Positions 26,266-35,599 of a stretch of 64,000 nucleotides of DNA are shown piece after piece. The notes beneath the pieces were generated by a model. That model searched no databases. It was given only the letters and a program-made list of their open reading frames with translations, and was not told where the DNA came from. Origin of the DNA: Setophaga petechia (lineage: Eukaryota; Chordata; Aves; Passeriformes; Parulidae); the NCBI GenBank assembly GCA_024362935.1, contig JANCRA010000125.1, forward strand, positions 1,178,001 to 1,242,000, in the 5' to 3' direction. Position 1 is the stretch's first letter. Every line of letters starts with the position of its first letter. The position numbers and the translations under genes are program-made.

Positions 26266-27852
26266 GTGGGAAAGTACTGTTTTCTATCACTTTGAAAGCT
26301 GCTTACCCAATCCCAGTTTTGTGCCGCTTCGTAGTTCGCCGTTCAGAAGCTGCCGCAGTCTCTGTTTCCCGGAGAAGGGGAAGACGCTTCTTGGCGCGAA
26401 GAATCTGGTGTCGTTACGCCGATCGCGGCGTGCTCCGGAGAACAGCTACGGCCGAGAGACACCCGGAAGCGGCGCTTAAAGGCACAGTGCTCCGTCTCCT
26501 GGTCTTTAGCGTCTCCTGCCGGCTACACCTTAGCAAAAAGCTTTTTCATTATGTCTCGCCAGGAGAAACTGTGTCTGTTCACAAAAAACCTCCCATCGTG
26601 CTCTAGAGGTTGCAGGCAGCTCTGCAGAGTGTTTTGCAGCAAGAAAAAGTAACTTGTCTAAAAAAGCCATCAATTCGAATGTTCCTGGAAAGGGAAAATG
26701 CAGGAGAGCGGATAGGTACTGTTTTCTACCAGTTTGCAAGCTGGACACACAATCCCAGTGTTATACTACGATTGACTTTGCAGTGCACTGTAATAATTGC
26801 CTATTGTTACTACATCTAAGCCAATAGCGTTTGCATTATATCTCTTCAGGAGAAACTGTACCAGTTCAGAAAACAACTCTCATTTTTTCTAGAAGTTGCA
26901 CGGAGGTGTGCAGAGTGTTTTGCAAGAAGCAAAAGAAAGTTGTCCAAAACTGCTGCCATTCGAATAGTAATGCGAATGGAAAAGGCAGGAGAGTGGAAAG
27001 GTGCTGTTTTCTATCTGTTTGTAAGCTGCTTACACAATCCCAGAGTTGTGCAGCAATTAGTTTTTCAGTGCACAGTAGTAGGTGCCTCTTTTCACCTGCA
27101 TCTAAGCAAATTGCTTTTTCCCCATGTCTCGCAAGGAGAAACTGAGCCAGTTCAGAAAACATCTCCCATCGAGTTCTAGAGATTGCAGGCAGGTGTGCAG
27201 AGTGTTTTGCAAGAAGCAAAAGAAAGTTGTCTAAAACGCCTTGCATTCAAATAGAAATGTGAATAGAAAAGGCAGGAGAAGGGAGAGGTACTGTTTTCTA
27301 TCAGTTTGCAACCTGCTTACACAATCTGCGTGTTGTGCAGCAATTAGCTTGCAGTGCACTGTAGTAGGTGCCTCTTTTCACCTATATCTAAGCAAATTGC
27401 TTTTTCCCCATGTCTTGCAAAGAGAAACTGAGCCAGTTCAGAAAACATCTCCCATCGACTTCTAGAGATTGCAGGCAGGTGTGCAGAGTGTTTTGCAAGA
27501 AGCCAAAGAAAGTTGTCTAAAATTCTTTCCATTCGAATAGTAATGTGCATGGAAAAGGCAGGAAGAGTGGAAAGGTACTGTTTTCTATCACTTTGCAAGC
27601 TGGGCACACAATCCCAGTGTTGTGCATCTATTAGCTTTGCGGTGCACTGCAGTAACTGCCTGTGGTAACCTACATCTAAGCAAAAAGCTTTTTCACTATC
27701 TCTCACTAGGAGAAAATGTTCCTGCTCATTAAACAACTTCCATCGTGCTGTACAGGTTGCACAGAGGGCTGCAGAATGTTTTGCAGCAAGAAAAAGAAAG
27801 TTGTCTAAGACGCCTTCCTTTCAAGTATTAATGTGAAGGGAAAGGCAAGAGA
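26266..27852. repeat. Diverged satellite block 7, extended by one monomer, with CpG module (26320-26529)
   Basis: 1587 bp, one 286-bp unit longer than the standard 1301 bp. The additional diverged monomer lies at about 27150-27440 and carries ttgcattcaaatagaaatgtg. The doubled gcctcttttcacct segment (27085 and 27370) shows it arose by an in-register duplication inside the block. Confidence 0.87.
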
Positions 27853-28573
27853 GTGGGAAAGTACTGTTTTCTAGCACTTTGCAAGCTGCTAACACAATCC
27901 CAGTGCTGTGTAGCAGTTAGCTGTTCAGTGCACTGCAGTAAGTGTTTCTTGTCACCTACATCTAAGGAAATAGCTTTTTCACTATGTCTCGCAAGGAGAA
28001 AACCTTCCTGCTCACTAAACATCTCCTGTCATGTTCTAGGGGTTGCACAGAGTGCGGAAGAGTTTTTTGCAACAAGAAAAAGAAAGTTGTCTAAGACGCC
28101 TTCCTTTCAAGTATTAATGTGAAGGGAAAGGCAAGAGAGTGGGAAAGTACTGTTTTCTAGCACTTTGCAAGCTGCTAACACAATCCCAGTTCTGTGTAGC
28201 AATTAGCTTTTCAGTGCACTGCAGTAAGTGTTTCTTGATACCTACATCTAAGCAAATAGCTTTTTCACTATATATCGCAAGGGGAAAACGTTGCTGCTCA
28301 CTAAACCACTTCCATCGTGTTGTAGAAGTTGCACAGAGGGCTGCAGTGTGTTTTGCAAAATGTAAAAGAAAGTTGTCTAAGACGCCTTCCTTTCAAGTAT
28401 TAATGTGAAGGGAAAGGCAAGAGAGTGGGAATGTCCTGTTTTCTAGCATTTTGCAAGCTGCTAACACAATCCCACTGTTGTGTAACAATTAGCTTGTCAG
28501 TGCACTGCAGTAAGTGTTTCTTGTCACCTACATCTCAGCAAATAGCTTTTTCACTATGTCTCGCAAGGAGAAA
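27853..28573. repeat. Satellite, 2.5 monomers, left flank of provirus 1
   Basis: Two full canonical monomers and a third broken by the provirus after ctcgcaaggagaaa. From about 28070 to 28573 the sequence matches the left flank of provirus 2 (offset 17251), with a difference at 28432 (gggaatgtcc against gggaaagtcc). Upstream of about 28070 the two flanks diverge. Confidence 0.93.
28568..28573 (+). repeat. Target site duplication, left, provirus 1
   Basis: The hexamer gagaaa directly precedes the 5' LTR and is repeated at 37783-37788 after the 3' LTR. An uninterrupted monomer has ggagaaaacc with a single gagaaa at this point, so the 6 bp were duplicated on integration. Six bp is usual for beta-type retroviruses. 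Confidence 0.95.
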
Positions 28574-28979
28574 TGTTGCGGTGCGCCCCTGCAGTCTCCC
28601 TCCCCCTTCTCAGTTCAGTTTGATTTTAATTTATTGTATTGTAATGTATTGTTTTTACTTACTTAAGATGGCGCTTGCCGGGCTTCCCCTCCCCCTGTTT
28701 TTCTCCTTGCAGGGCTGTCTGTCATTCTGTTGCCTAGTAACTCCCGCCTTTTTGTATCAAGTTGTCCCCTCCCTGTTATTTTTAAGTTGTCAGCCTGCCT
28801 GCCTGTCACTCTCTGCCCCTGCCTTTTCCCTAGAACATTCCCTCCAGGGCAGAGGGTGATTGGGCAGCAGAAGGCTGTCCCACCCCTTTAGTGGTTTCAT
28901 TTGCTGCCGCCCCATGTCTGTTATGTTGGGTATTGTGTTCATTGGCCAGGGAAAGAGGTCCACCTCCCCCTTGTCCCCC

Positions 28980-28986
28980 TATATAA
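28980..28986 (+). promoter_or_regulatory. TATA box of the 5' LTR, provirus 1
   Basis: TATATAA in gtccccctatataatttctg, about 39 bp downstream of an inverted CCAAT box (attggccagg at 28941) and 71 bp before the poly(A) signal. This order is typical of an LTR promoter. Confidence 0.8.
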
Positions 28987-29056
28987 TTTCTGTTCACCCC
29001 GCCCCTCGGGGCAGTTCCCTGCAGCCTCCTCACTGTCCATACCCTTTTTCCTTTCC

Positions 29057-29062
29057 AATAAA
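29057..29062 (+). terminator. Poly(A) signal in the LTR, provirus 1
   Basis: AATAAA in tttccaataaaccttcc, followed about 35 bp later by gtgtgcttctcc. The functional copy is the one in the 3' LTR at 37526-37531. The position between TATA box and U5 implies a short R of about 70-90 bp. Confidence 0.8.
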
Positions 29063-29318
29063 CCTTCCTTTGCTGCCGAGAATTGCTGCCTCGCGTGTGC
29101 TTCTCCACCTCTGGATCGTGCTGCTGATTCTGCCGCTTAGCCTGCCGGAGCTGCCTCCTCCACCACTGACGTGGAGGGAGCTCCAGGAAAGGGCATCGAT
29201 ATCCAGATTGCTCCCGCCGGAGGTCCTGGATCCTGCAGCTGCCCGTGCCCTCAAACAGGCTGTGAGCTGTGCATTTCTGTGGGCCAGCCGGGCTCAGTTT
29301 CAGCACCGCCACAGCTGC

Positions 29319-29336
29319 TGGCGCCCAACGTGGGGC
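29319..29336 (+). other. Primer binding site, tRNA-Lys(1,2) type
   Basis: TGGCGCCCAACGTGGGGC, 18 bases, five bases after the LTR end. The sequence is the known complement of the 3' end of tRNA-Lys(1,2), used by many class II retroviruses. It is intact. Confidence 0.92.
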
Positions 29337-29735
29337 GGCTCAGCATCGTAGCCGCGAAGACTACGTCCGCCCCACGGTCCGAAGCATTCGGCTTCACTGG
29401 GCGCGGCAGTGCCTTCGACAGCGGAACACCTGGTCACTGGGATTACTGCTTCGAAGGATTGGACCGGCGACCTCCGGCACCCCGGATCGGTCCTCCAGAG
29501 GACATCACCCCTACCCGGACCCCTCTTCTACCCCCTCAGGTCGGTTTGCGTACCCCCCCTGTCTTTTATCGGACCCCCCGGCCGCTTCGTCCGCCGGGTG
29601 GAGGTCACTTTTCCTTAGCGGCAGGGGGCCTTAGGGGGAGGTTTCTTTTTTAGACCCTTCTTTCGGTTTTTAAATCCCCATTTTTGTTTAGCGGGTGTCG
29701 GTTGAAGCTGCTCAGCCAATCTAACATCTACAGTC
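29337..29735 (+). other. Untranslated leader of provirus 1
   Basis: About 400 GC-rich bases between primer site and gag that should hold the packaging signal and the major splice donor. The best donor-like site seen is CAG/GTCGGT at 29537-29545; the assignment is tentative. A 160-codon frame runs through U5 and the leader but has no homology I recognise and is likely incidental. Confidence 0.5.
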
Positions 29736-31838
29736 ATGGGTGCACGACTGTCGGCTGAGCAGCGCGAGGCTGTTTTAGTTTTAGTAGAGGTTCTTGTTAA
29801 TGGAAATGTTTTAGTTAAAGAAAAAGAGATCCGGAGCTTGGTTCGCTGGGTCTCCTCTCAGTTTAAGGATATCTCCTCTGACCAGTATAGGAGCCCCCGA
29901 TTTTGGGAAGAGGTCTCCAGGAAATTGTCTTATTTGGTCCGGTCAGAGGAGACCGCGCTTACTAAAAAATTAAAATTGGCAAGACACCTTAATTGGGTGA
30001 CTCAGCTCCTACAGGTGCTGAGGAAGAAAGAGAATAAAAAACTGAGAGAACACCCCAAGCTCCCCAATGCGATCTCAGCCCCCAGTTCAGTTACAACCCC
30101 AGAGAGTGTTCCTACCCCTCAGCCCTGTCCCCCTTTGCCCCTCCCTGTTAGTACCCCTGAGCGTGTTCCTACCCCCCAGCCCTGTCCCCCTTCGCCCGTA
30201 AGACCTGGGATCCTGAGGAGAGCAGCCCCTGACCACAGCAGGCAGGAGCCTCTCCACCGCCCTGGCTCTCCTCAGGGTCACCAATCCCCCCGCGGTCGGA
30301 GTCCTGGCCAGACTCCGGCCGGTTCTCCCTTTCCCCCATCTTCCCCTATACCCTCATTCCGAGTTGTGAAGTCCCCCAAGTTAACTTCGAAAGTTCGCTT
30401 CATGGTCCCTAACCAAGATGGCTCCCGTGGAGCCCAAGATGGCGGGGACCATGAGGCACCCCAGCAGGGAAGGTCCCTGCCCCCACCTTATCCCTACCCT
30501 AATCCTTTTTGCAGCCCCCCACTCAATCCTTTCCTTCCTAGTCCCAACCCCTTCCTTCCTCCCGATCCCTCCCACCCCTTCTTCGCTCCTCCCTCACCCA
30601 GCGCTCCGCCCTCCTCCTCCGTGGTTCCTCCTTTTGCTCCGCCTCCGCCTCAGGCCCTCCCACCTTGCCCAACCCACTGGGCGGGCCCTCTCCCATCGGT
30701 TCCCACCCCGGGTTCCCACGGCACCCCTGACCCCGCCCCTTCCTGTCCCCTCCCCCTGGGTTCCGGTTCCCACGGTCCGCCATCTTGGTCAGAATTTTCC
30801 CACGGACCGGGAACCGGGGCCGAGGGGAAGGAGGGCCCACCGGAGCCTGCTGAATCCATCATGGCGGCTCCGGTGACTTACCACCGGAATCGGGGCGGGG
30901 GAAATCCCCGCATCCAGTGGTCCCCAGTCCCCTGTTCTCTCATTAAGGAGCTGGTGAAAGCTCTGAAGGAGCACGGGGGACAGAGTAGATACTTCCGGGG
31001 GCTACTGGAGGCTTCCCTCCTAGAATCCGAGCTTGTCCCTGCCGATTTGAGGCAGATTTTTAGTTGCTTACTGGACGTCGCTCGGTATTCTAGGTGGGAA
31101 GCCACGTGGGAAATGGGAGTGGCGGACATCTTGCCACAGCTGTGGGAAGACCCGGAGGTGGGGGAAGACACTGAGGGAGAGAAGCTCACCGTTAACCATC
31201 TGTGTGGGTTGGGTGAGTGGGAGAAGGGCGACAAACAGGCCCGCCTGATTCCAACCGAGGCGCTGAAGCGGAGCACACAAGTGGCGTTGCAGTCCTTCTA
31301 CCGGGTGGCCGCGGGGGTGCCTTCGGTCCCTGTGTCCCATCTTTTCCAGGGGCCGACGGAGAATTTTGATGATTTTGTGGTGCGACTGCAGCAGGCGGCG
31401 GAGTCAGAGGAGCCGGACGAGGGTGCTCGCAAGAAGATGGTCACGCTCCTCGCCACCACCAATGCGAACCCGGCCTGCAAGGCCGCGATAATGAGCCTGC
31501 CACTTCACCCTCGTCCCACGCTCCGTGATCTCCTGATGGTCTGCGCGGCGAAGGTCACATCACAGACATCCGGCGAGAAATCATCTACACCATCAACCGC
31601 TCGTCGGGTGTCCTTCGCAGACCTCCAGGGGGCAGTCGCCGCCGCTGCACCATCTCCGTCGGTCCACCGCTCGGGACCTGGCACCCCCCGGACTGGCCGT
31701 CCCTCCACCTCGGCGTGCCACTTGTGCCAAAAGGAGGACCACTGGATGCCTGACTGCCCGCTCCGCAAGGAGTTCTACGCTTTTAAGAGAGCTCAGCAGT
31801 CAGGCGTCCAAGGAGGAGAGGCCCCAAAAAACTCATAA
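29736..31838 (+). CDS. gag: Gag polyprotein, provirus 1
   Basis: Encodes the 700-residue structural polyprotein that assembles the virus core at the membrane. The start MGARLSAEQ has Gly2 as a likely myristoylation site for the matrix domain (about 1-110). A very proline-rich region (about 115-375) follows; it contains an imperfect internal repeat (PTPQPCPP at 126 and 145) and two late-domain motifs, PPPY at 249-252 and PSAP at 288-291. Capsid probably starts near Pro379. The major homology region is at 538-551 (Q538, E542, F547, R550-L551). A single zinc knuckle, C661-C664-H669-C674, ends the nucleocapsid. The frame stops five bases after an AAAAAAC heptamer, so the downstream enzymes are probably made by -1 frameshifting. 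The protein is identical in provirus 2, apart from two silent changes in the DNA. Class II Gags are usually shorter; the extra length is the proline-rich part. Confidence 0.95.
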   Translation: MGARLSAEQREAVLVLVEVLVNGNVLVKEKEIRSLVRWVSSQFKDISSDQYRSPRFWEEVSRKLSYLVRSEETALTKKLKLARHLNWVTQLLQVLRKKENKKLREHPKLPNAISAPSSVTTPESVPTPQPCPPLPLPVSTPERVPTPQPCPPSPVRPGILRRAAPDHSRQEPLHRPGSPQGHQSPRGRSPGQTPAGSPFPPSSPIPSFRVVKSPKLTSKVRFMVPNQDGSRGAQDGGDHEAPQQGRSLPPPYPYPNPFCSPPLNPFLPSPNPFLPPDPSHPFFAPPSPSAPPSSSVVPPFAPPPPQALPPCPTHWAGPLPSVPTPGSHGTPDPAPSCPLPLGSGSHGPPSWSEFSHGPGTGAEGKEGPPEPAESIMAAPVTYHRNRGGGNPRIQWSPVPCSLIKELVKALKEHGGQSRYFRGLLEASLLESELVPADLRQIFSCLLDVARYSRWEATWEMGVADILPQLWEDPEVGEDTEGEKLTVNHLCGLGEWEKGDKQARLIPTEALKRSTQVALQSFYRVAAGVPSVPVSHLFQGPTENFDDFVVRLQQAAESEEPDEGARKKMVTLLATTNANPACKAAIMSLPLHPRPTLRDLLMVCAAKVTSQTSGEKSSTPSTARRVSFADLQGAVAAAAPSPSVHRSGPGTPRTGRPSTSACHLCQKEDHWMPDCPLRKEFYAFKRAQQSGVQGGEAPKNS

Positions 31839-31861
31839 AGGAGCGCAGCCCCCCCCTGCGC
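31826..31861 (+). promoter_or_regulatory. Gag -1 ribosomal frameshift signal, provirus 1
   Basis: The slippery heptamer A_AAA_AAC occupies 31826-31832 in the correct phase of gag, two codons before the UAA at 31836-31838. Ten bases later, GCGCAG (31843-31848) pairs perfectly with CTGCGC (31856-31861) around a loop of seven C. The loop could pair with GGGGGG at 31902-31907 to form an H-type pseudoknot. The same heptamer is used in class II retroviruses. The pseudoknot is inferred from base complementarity only. Confidence 0.8.
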
Positions 31862-32101
31862 GCGGACAGAAATTTGGGCGGGCGATTAACATCTCAAGCC
31901 AGGGGGGAGGAATTTCCTTCACTTTTCCGCTCGCCGCCAGCAGAGCCCGGTCCAACAGGGCTCCCAGGACCTTCACCAACCAGACAGGACGTTTCACTGG
32001 ACTTGACCTCAGGCGTGGTTGCCCCTCGCCTTTGCCGTTCTGACCCGGGACCTTGAGTTGAACCGGACCTAACCACCTTTTCTTTCGGTTTCTCCTTTAG
32101 G
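31839..32101 (+). other. Gag-pol junction with in-frame UGA and 3' splice-site-like sequence, provirus 1
   Basis: The -1 frame entered at the heptamer stays open for about 75 codons and then meets UGA at 32054-32056; the same frame reopens at once and runs to the end of pol. The third frame also ends in UGA (32041). Just downstream are a branch-point-like CCTAACC (32068-32074), a 25-base pyrimidine tract and AG at 32099-32100, a strong 3' splice site by eye. A weak dUTPase-like resemblance (a DLTS string near 32000 and residues 51-82 of the downstream frame) suggests this was the dUTPase part of a class II pro gene, now interrupted. That last point is low confidence. Confidence 0.6.
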
Positions 32102-35100
32102 TTGGAGACAACGCGGCCTTTCCACTTTTCTAACTCTGCGGTTATCGCGTTGCCAGTCTGCCTGAAGGCCCGAGGTAATTGGGACACAAATCAGCAGCTC
32201 CTCATTGTGGGAGACACCGAGGTCACTCCACCAGACCTCGAAATCCTTCCAGCTCTGGTGTCTGCAGACCAGCATCCGCTCGTCGTCAGGTGCAGGTGTC
32301 TGCGTCCCCCTTTGTTCCTCCCTGCCAAAGAGGTGGTGGCCCAGGCCATTTCAATAAAATCTTCCATTCCTTCAGTTGCCTGGGCCGAACACCTGGGGCG
32401 AGCAAAGCCTCGCCTCGATTGTCAACTATCCCGGGGGGGAGACTCCATTTCCATCAGGGGGATGTTGGACACTGGAGCAGATGTGACGATCATTCCCTCT
32501 CGGGAGTGGCCGTCACATTGGGAGTTGCAAAACGTGGATGGGCGCATCCAGGGTGTCGGGGGGACACAATTGGCCAGACGCTCGAAGAGCATCGTACAAA
32601 TTAAGGGGCCGGATGGGCAATTGGCCTCTGTACGCCCATTCGTTTTGGATTATGTCGAGCCTCTCTGGGGGAGAGATACCCTTGCCCAGTGGGGAGCCAA
32701 AATTGACCTGCCGGCTCCCCAGGTTTTTCGGGCAGCGGTCACTGAAGAGCGCCCTACCTGGAAACTGAATTGGCTCTCAGATAAACCGGTCCAGGTAGCT
32801 CAGTGGCCGCTCAATAAACAAAAATTGAAGGCGCTGACGGAACTCGTGGAGGAGCAGGTCCAAAAAGGCAACCTGGTGGAGTCCATATCTGAATGGAACT
32901 CCCCAGTGTTTGTCATTCGTAAGTCATCTGGCAAGTGGCGGCTCCTCACCGACCTCCGCAAAATCAATGAAATTATACAAGATATGGGTACTCTCCAGCC
33001 AGGGATGCCATCCCCGGCGATGCTCCCCCAAAATTGGAATTTGGTTGTTATTGATATCAAGGATTGCTTTTTCCAAATTCCCCTTCACCCAGATGACGCG
33101 CCACGTTTTGCATTCACGGTGCCCACCTTGAACCGTGAAGCTCCCGGGAAGCGCTACCACTGGCGAGTTTTGCCACAAGGCATGAAATGCAGTCCTATTA
33201 TTTGCCAGTGGTATGTTGCTTCCTTGCTCCAGCCGGTACGCACCGAATGTCCAGATGTCATCATTTATCATTACATGGACGACGTGCTGGTCTGCGCCCC
33301 CAATGATGACCTGCTGGTTCACGCGCTCTCCCGCGTAACTGATTGTTTAATTGCCGCAGGGTTCGAGCTCCAGGGCGAAAAGATTCAACGGATGCCACCC
33401 TGGAAGTACTTAGGCCTGGAAATCACGAAGCGGACCATTGCTCCGCAGAAATTAGCCATTCACCACAAGGTGAGAACCTTAGCGGATGTTCATCAGCTGT
33501 GTGGGGCGTTGAATTGGGTGAGACCCTGGCTAGGCATTACCACCAAGGACCTAGCCCCCCTTTTCAATTTATTGAAAGGGGGAGAGGAGCTTAGTTCTCC
33601 TAGGGAACTCACCCCAGAGGCCAGAACTGCACTCGAGAACATCAGGCAGATAATCGAGGCAAGGCAGGCCCATCGTTGTCATCCGGGCCTGCCCTTCAAA
33701 TTTATTATACTTGGAAAACTGCCACACCTCCATGGTATGATTTTTCAATGGGATGATACCCGCAAGTCCCCAAAAACATCTAAAGAGAGGAGGACGGACC
33801 AAGGCTTGAGTGACCCCCTCTTAATCATAGAGTGGGTGTTCCTCAGCCACCATCGGTCCAAAAGAATTACAAGGCCACATGAGCTGGTGGCTGAGCTGAT
33901 CCGCAAGGGAAGATCGCGGATCAGGGAGCTGGCAGGTGTGGATTTCATGTGCATACATATTCCAATTGAACTACAATCCGGAAAACTACAATCCAAAGTT
34001 CTTAATCAACTCCTCGAGGAGAGCGAAGTTTTGCAGTTCGCTCTAGCAGAATACACCGGGAAAATTGAAATTGGCCATCCTTCACATGCTTTATTCAATC
34101 AAGATATGCAATTTAAATTTTCAATTCGGGAAATTCAAAGTCGAGTCCCCCTCAAGGCCTTGACTGTTTTTACGGACGCGTCCGGAGGAACCCACAAGTC
34201 AGTGATGACTTGGAAGGATCCTCAAACTCAGCAGTGGGAGATGGATGTTACCATCGTTGAGGGCTCCCCTCAAGTTGCTGAGTTGGACGCAGTCGTCAGG
34301 GCCTTCGAGAAATTCAAAGATCAACCCTTCAATTTGGTCACGGACTCGGCTTATGTTGCAGGTGTAGTCGCTAGAGCTGAAAGTGCTGTCCTGGAGGAGG
34401 TGTTGAATGTGGCCTTGTATAATTTGCTCTCGAAGCTCATCAAACTCATCTCCCACCGGGAGCAAAAATATTATGTAATGCACGTGAGAGCCCATACTGG
34501 TTTGCCTGGGTTCATTGCGGAGGGGAATCGATTGGCTGATAGCCTCGCTTCCCCGGCCAAGTGGGCACTTGCCCACGCGGTGCAATGGGCCCCACTCCCT
34601 GATGTCTTCAGACAGGCCAAGATCAGCCACCAGCTGTTCCACCAGAATGCGCCTGGCTTGGTTCGCCAATTCCAGCTCACGCGGGACCAAGCCAAGGCCA
34701 TTGTGGCCACATGCCCCCATTGCCAGCGGGATCAGCTTCCATCTCTGCCCGCTGGCGCGAATCCCCGGGGACTTGCCAGCTGCGAGGTGTGGCAGATGGA
34801 CATCACAAAGATCAATCAATTCGGTCGCCTCAAGTTTGTCCATGTTTCAGTGGACACTTTCTCGAGTGCCGTTTTTGCCTCTGCCCACACAGGGGAGAAA
34901 GCCAAGGATGTCATCAAACATCTGCTCCAGGCTTTCTCCGTGCTGGGCATCCCTAAGGTTATAAAAACAGACAACGGGCCTTCGTACGTGTCCAGGGAGC
35001 TCAGGAGCTTCCTGCAGCAATGGGGAATAGAGCACAAGACCGGCATCCCCTATTCCCCCACGGGACAAGCAGTGATCGAGAGGACCCACCGGAGCCTAAA

Positions 35101-35530
35101 AAAGGTTCTTTCCCATCTCTCCCCGGCTATGAAGGTGGAGTCCCCTCAGTCCCAATTATCAAGGGCGTTGTATACCATCAATTTCCTGAACTGTTCTTTT
35201 GAAAACCTGAATCCGCCCATTGTGCGGCACTTCGGGCAGAGTGGCAGTTTCCACCTGAAGGAGAAACCCCCGGTTCTTGTGAAGGACCCGGAGACCTGGC
35301 GTCTGGAGGGACCATTCGATCTTATCACCTGGGGCCGAGGGTATGCCTGTGTTTCTACCCCCACAGGCCCCAGGTGGGTCCCTTCGGGCTGGGTTCGGCC
35401 CTTTGTGCCAAGAACGGCAAAGGCGACAACATCCCCGCCTCAGGTTCGGGTTGCCAGCTGGCGGCGAAGACGGAGGGAGGAGGAAGATTCCCTATTCCCC
35501 TTGGACTCCCTTTTCCTCCCAGAAACCTAA
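32057..35530 (+). CDS. pol: Protease / reverse transcriptase / RNase H / integrase, provirus 1
   Basis: One open frame with all retroviral enzymes. Residues are counted from 32102. The aspartic protease has DTGAD at 123-127. Reverse transcriptase spans about 215-480 with catalytic Asp318 and YMDD at 391-394. RNase H spans about 685-815 with D692, E727, D748 and D813. Integrase starts near 830 with a zinc site H843, H847, C871, C874, then the DDE triad D900, D957, E993, and a C-terminal Trp-rich domain. No in-frame ATG lies before codon 121, at the protease active site, so the product must be made as a Gag fusion or from a spliced RNA. It is in -1 relative to gag, but a UGA at 32054 separates it from the frameshift site. 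All catalytic residues are present. Provirus 2 differs at residues 742 (Pro/Thr) and 997 (Arg/Gln). Stop is TAA at 35528. Confidence 0.93.
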   Translation, partial: VEPDLTTFSFGFSFRLETTRPFHFSNSAVIALPVCLKARGNWDTNQQLLIVGDTEVTPPDLEILPALVSADQHPLVVRCRCLRPPLFLPAKEVVAQAISIKSSIPSVAWAEHLGRAKPRLDCQLSRGGDSISIRGMLDTGADVTIIPSREWPSHWELQNVDGRIQGVGGTQLARRSKSIVQIKGPDGQLASVRPFVLDYVEPLWGRDTLAQWGAKIDLPAPQVFRAAVTEERPTWKLNWLSDKPVQVAQWPLNKQKLKALTELVEEQVQKGNLVESISEWNSPVFVIRKSSGKWRLLTDLRKINEIIQDMGTLQPGMPSPAMLPQNWNLVVIDIKDCFFQIPLHPDDAPRFAFTVPTLNREAPGKRYHWRVLPQGMKCSPIICQWYVASLLQPVRTECPDVIIYHYMDDVLVCAPNDDLLVHALSRVTDCLIAAGFELQGEKIQRMPPWKYLGLEITKRTIAPQKLAIHHKVRTLADVHQLCGALNWVRPWLGITTKDLAPLFNLLKGGEELSSPRELTPEARTALENIRQIIEARQAHRCHPGLPFKFIILGKLPHLHGMIFQWDDTRKSPKTSKERRTDQGLSDPLLIIEWVFLSHHRSKRITRPHELVAELIRKGRSRIRELAGVDFMCIHIPIELQSGKLQSKVLNQLLEESEVLQFALAEYTGKIEIGHPSHALFNQDMQFKFSIREIQSRVPLKALTVFTDASGGTHKSVMTWKDPQTQQWEMDVTIVEGSPQVAELDAVVRAFEKFKDQPFNLVTDSAYVAGVVARAESAVLEEVLNVALYNLLSKLIKLISHREQKYYVMHVRAHTGLPGFIAEGNRLADSLASPAKWALAHAVQWAPLPDVFRQAKISHQLFHQNAPGLVRQFQLTRDQAKAIVATCPHCQRDQLPSLPAGANPRGLASCEVWQMDITKINQFGRLKFVHVSVDTFSSAVFASAHTGEKAKDVIKHLLQAFSVLGIPKVIKTDNGPSYVSRELRSFLQQWGIEHKTGIPYSPTGQAVIERTHRSLKKVLSHLSPAMKVESPQSQLSRALYTINFLNCSFENLNPPIVRHFGQSGSFHLKEKPPVLVKDPETWRLEGPFDLITWGRGYACVSTPTGPRWVPSGWVRPFVPRTAKATTSPPQVRVASWRRRRREEEDSLFPLDSLFLPET

Positions 35531-35599
35531 ATCCTCCCCCCCCCCGGCAAATTATTTGATTTGTTTGTTTCTTTCAATTTTAGTTACTCCAGCCCAGCC
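35531..35599 (+). promoter_or_regulatory. Env splice acceptor region, provirus 1
   Basis: After the pol stop comes a run of ten C (35536-35545), then a T-rich tract ending in AG at 35582-35583, 16 bases before the env ATG. This is the expected place for the acceptor of the singly spliced env RNA. The C run is eleven bases in provirus 2. Confidence 0.7.

Larger units (their letters stand above)
28574..29313 (+). repeat. 5' LTR, provirus 1 (740 bp)
   Basis: Begins TGTTGCGG and ends CCGCCACA, an imperfect inverted repeat with the canonical TG and CA ends. U3 carries two inverted CCAAT boxes (attgg at 28859 and 28941) and a TATA box at 28980. R should begin about 25-30 bp after the TATA box. An AATAAA signal lies at 29057 with a GT-rich stretch near 29096. 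U5 ends at 29313, five bases before the primer binding site. Confidence 0.95.

Noticed and set aside
1..28573. CRISPR array or tandem tRNA/rRNA genes
   Set aside because: The 286-bp unit has no short repeat-spacer structure, no cloverleaf and no recognisable rRNA sequence.
28860..29351. 163-codon frame in the LTR
   Set aside because: Overlaps U3, R, U5 and primer site and lacks homology; a superantigen-like LTR gene is not supported.
34199..34843. 214-codon minus-strand frame inside pol, and other antisense frames in gag and env
   Set aside because: Shadow frames of well-supported retroviral genes, without any recognised domain.
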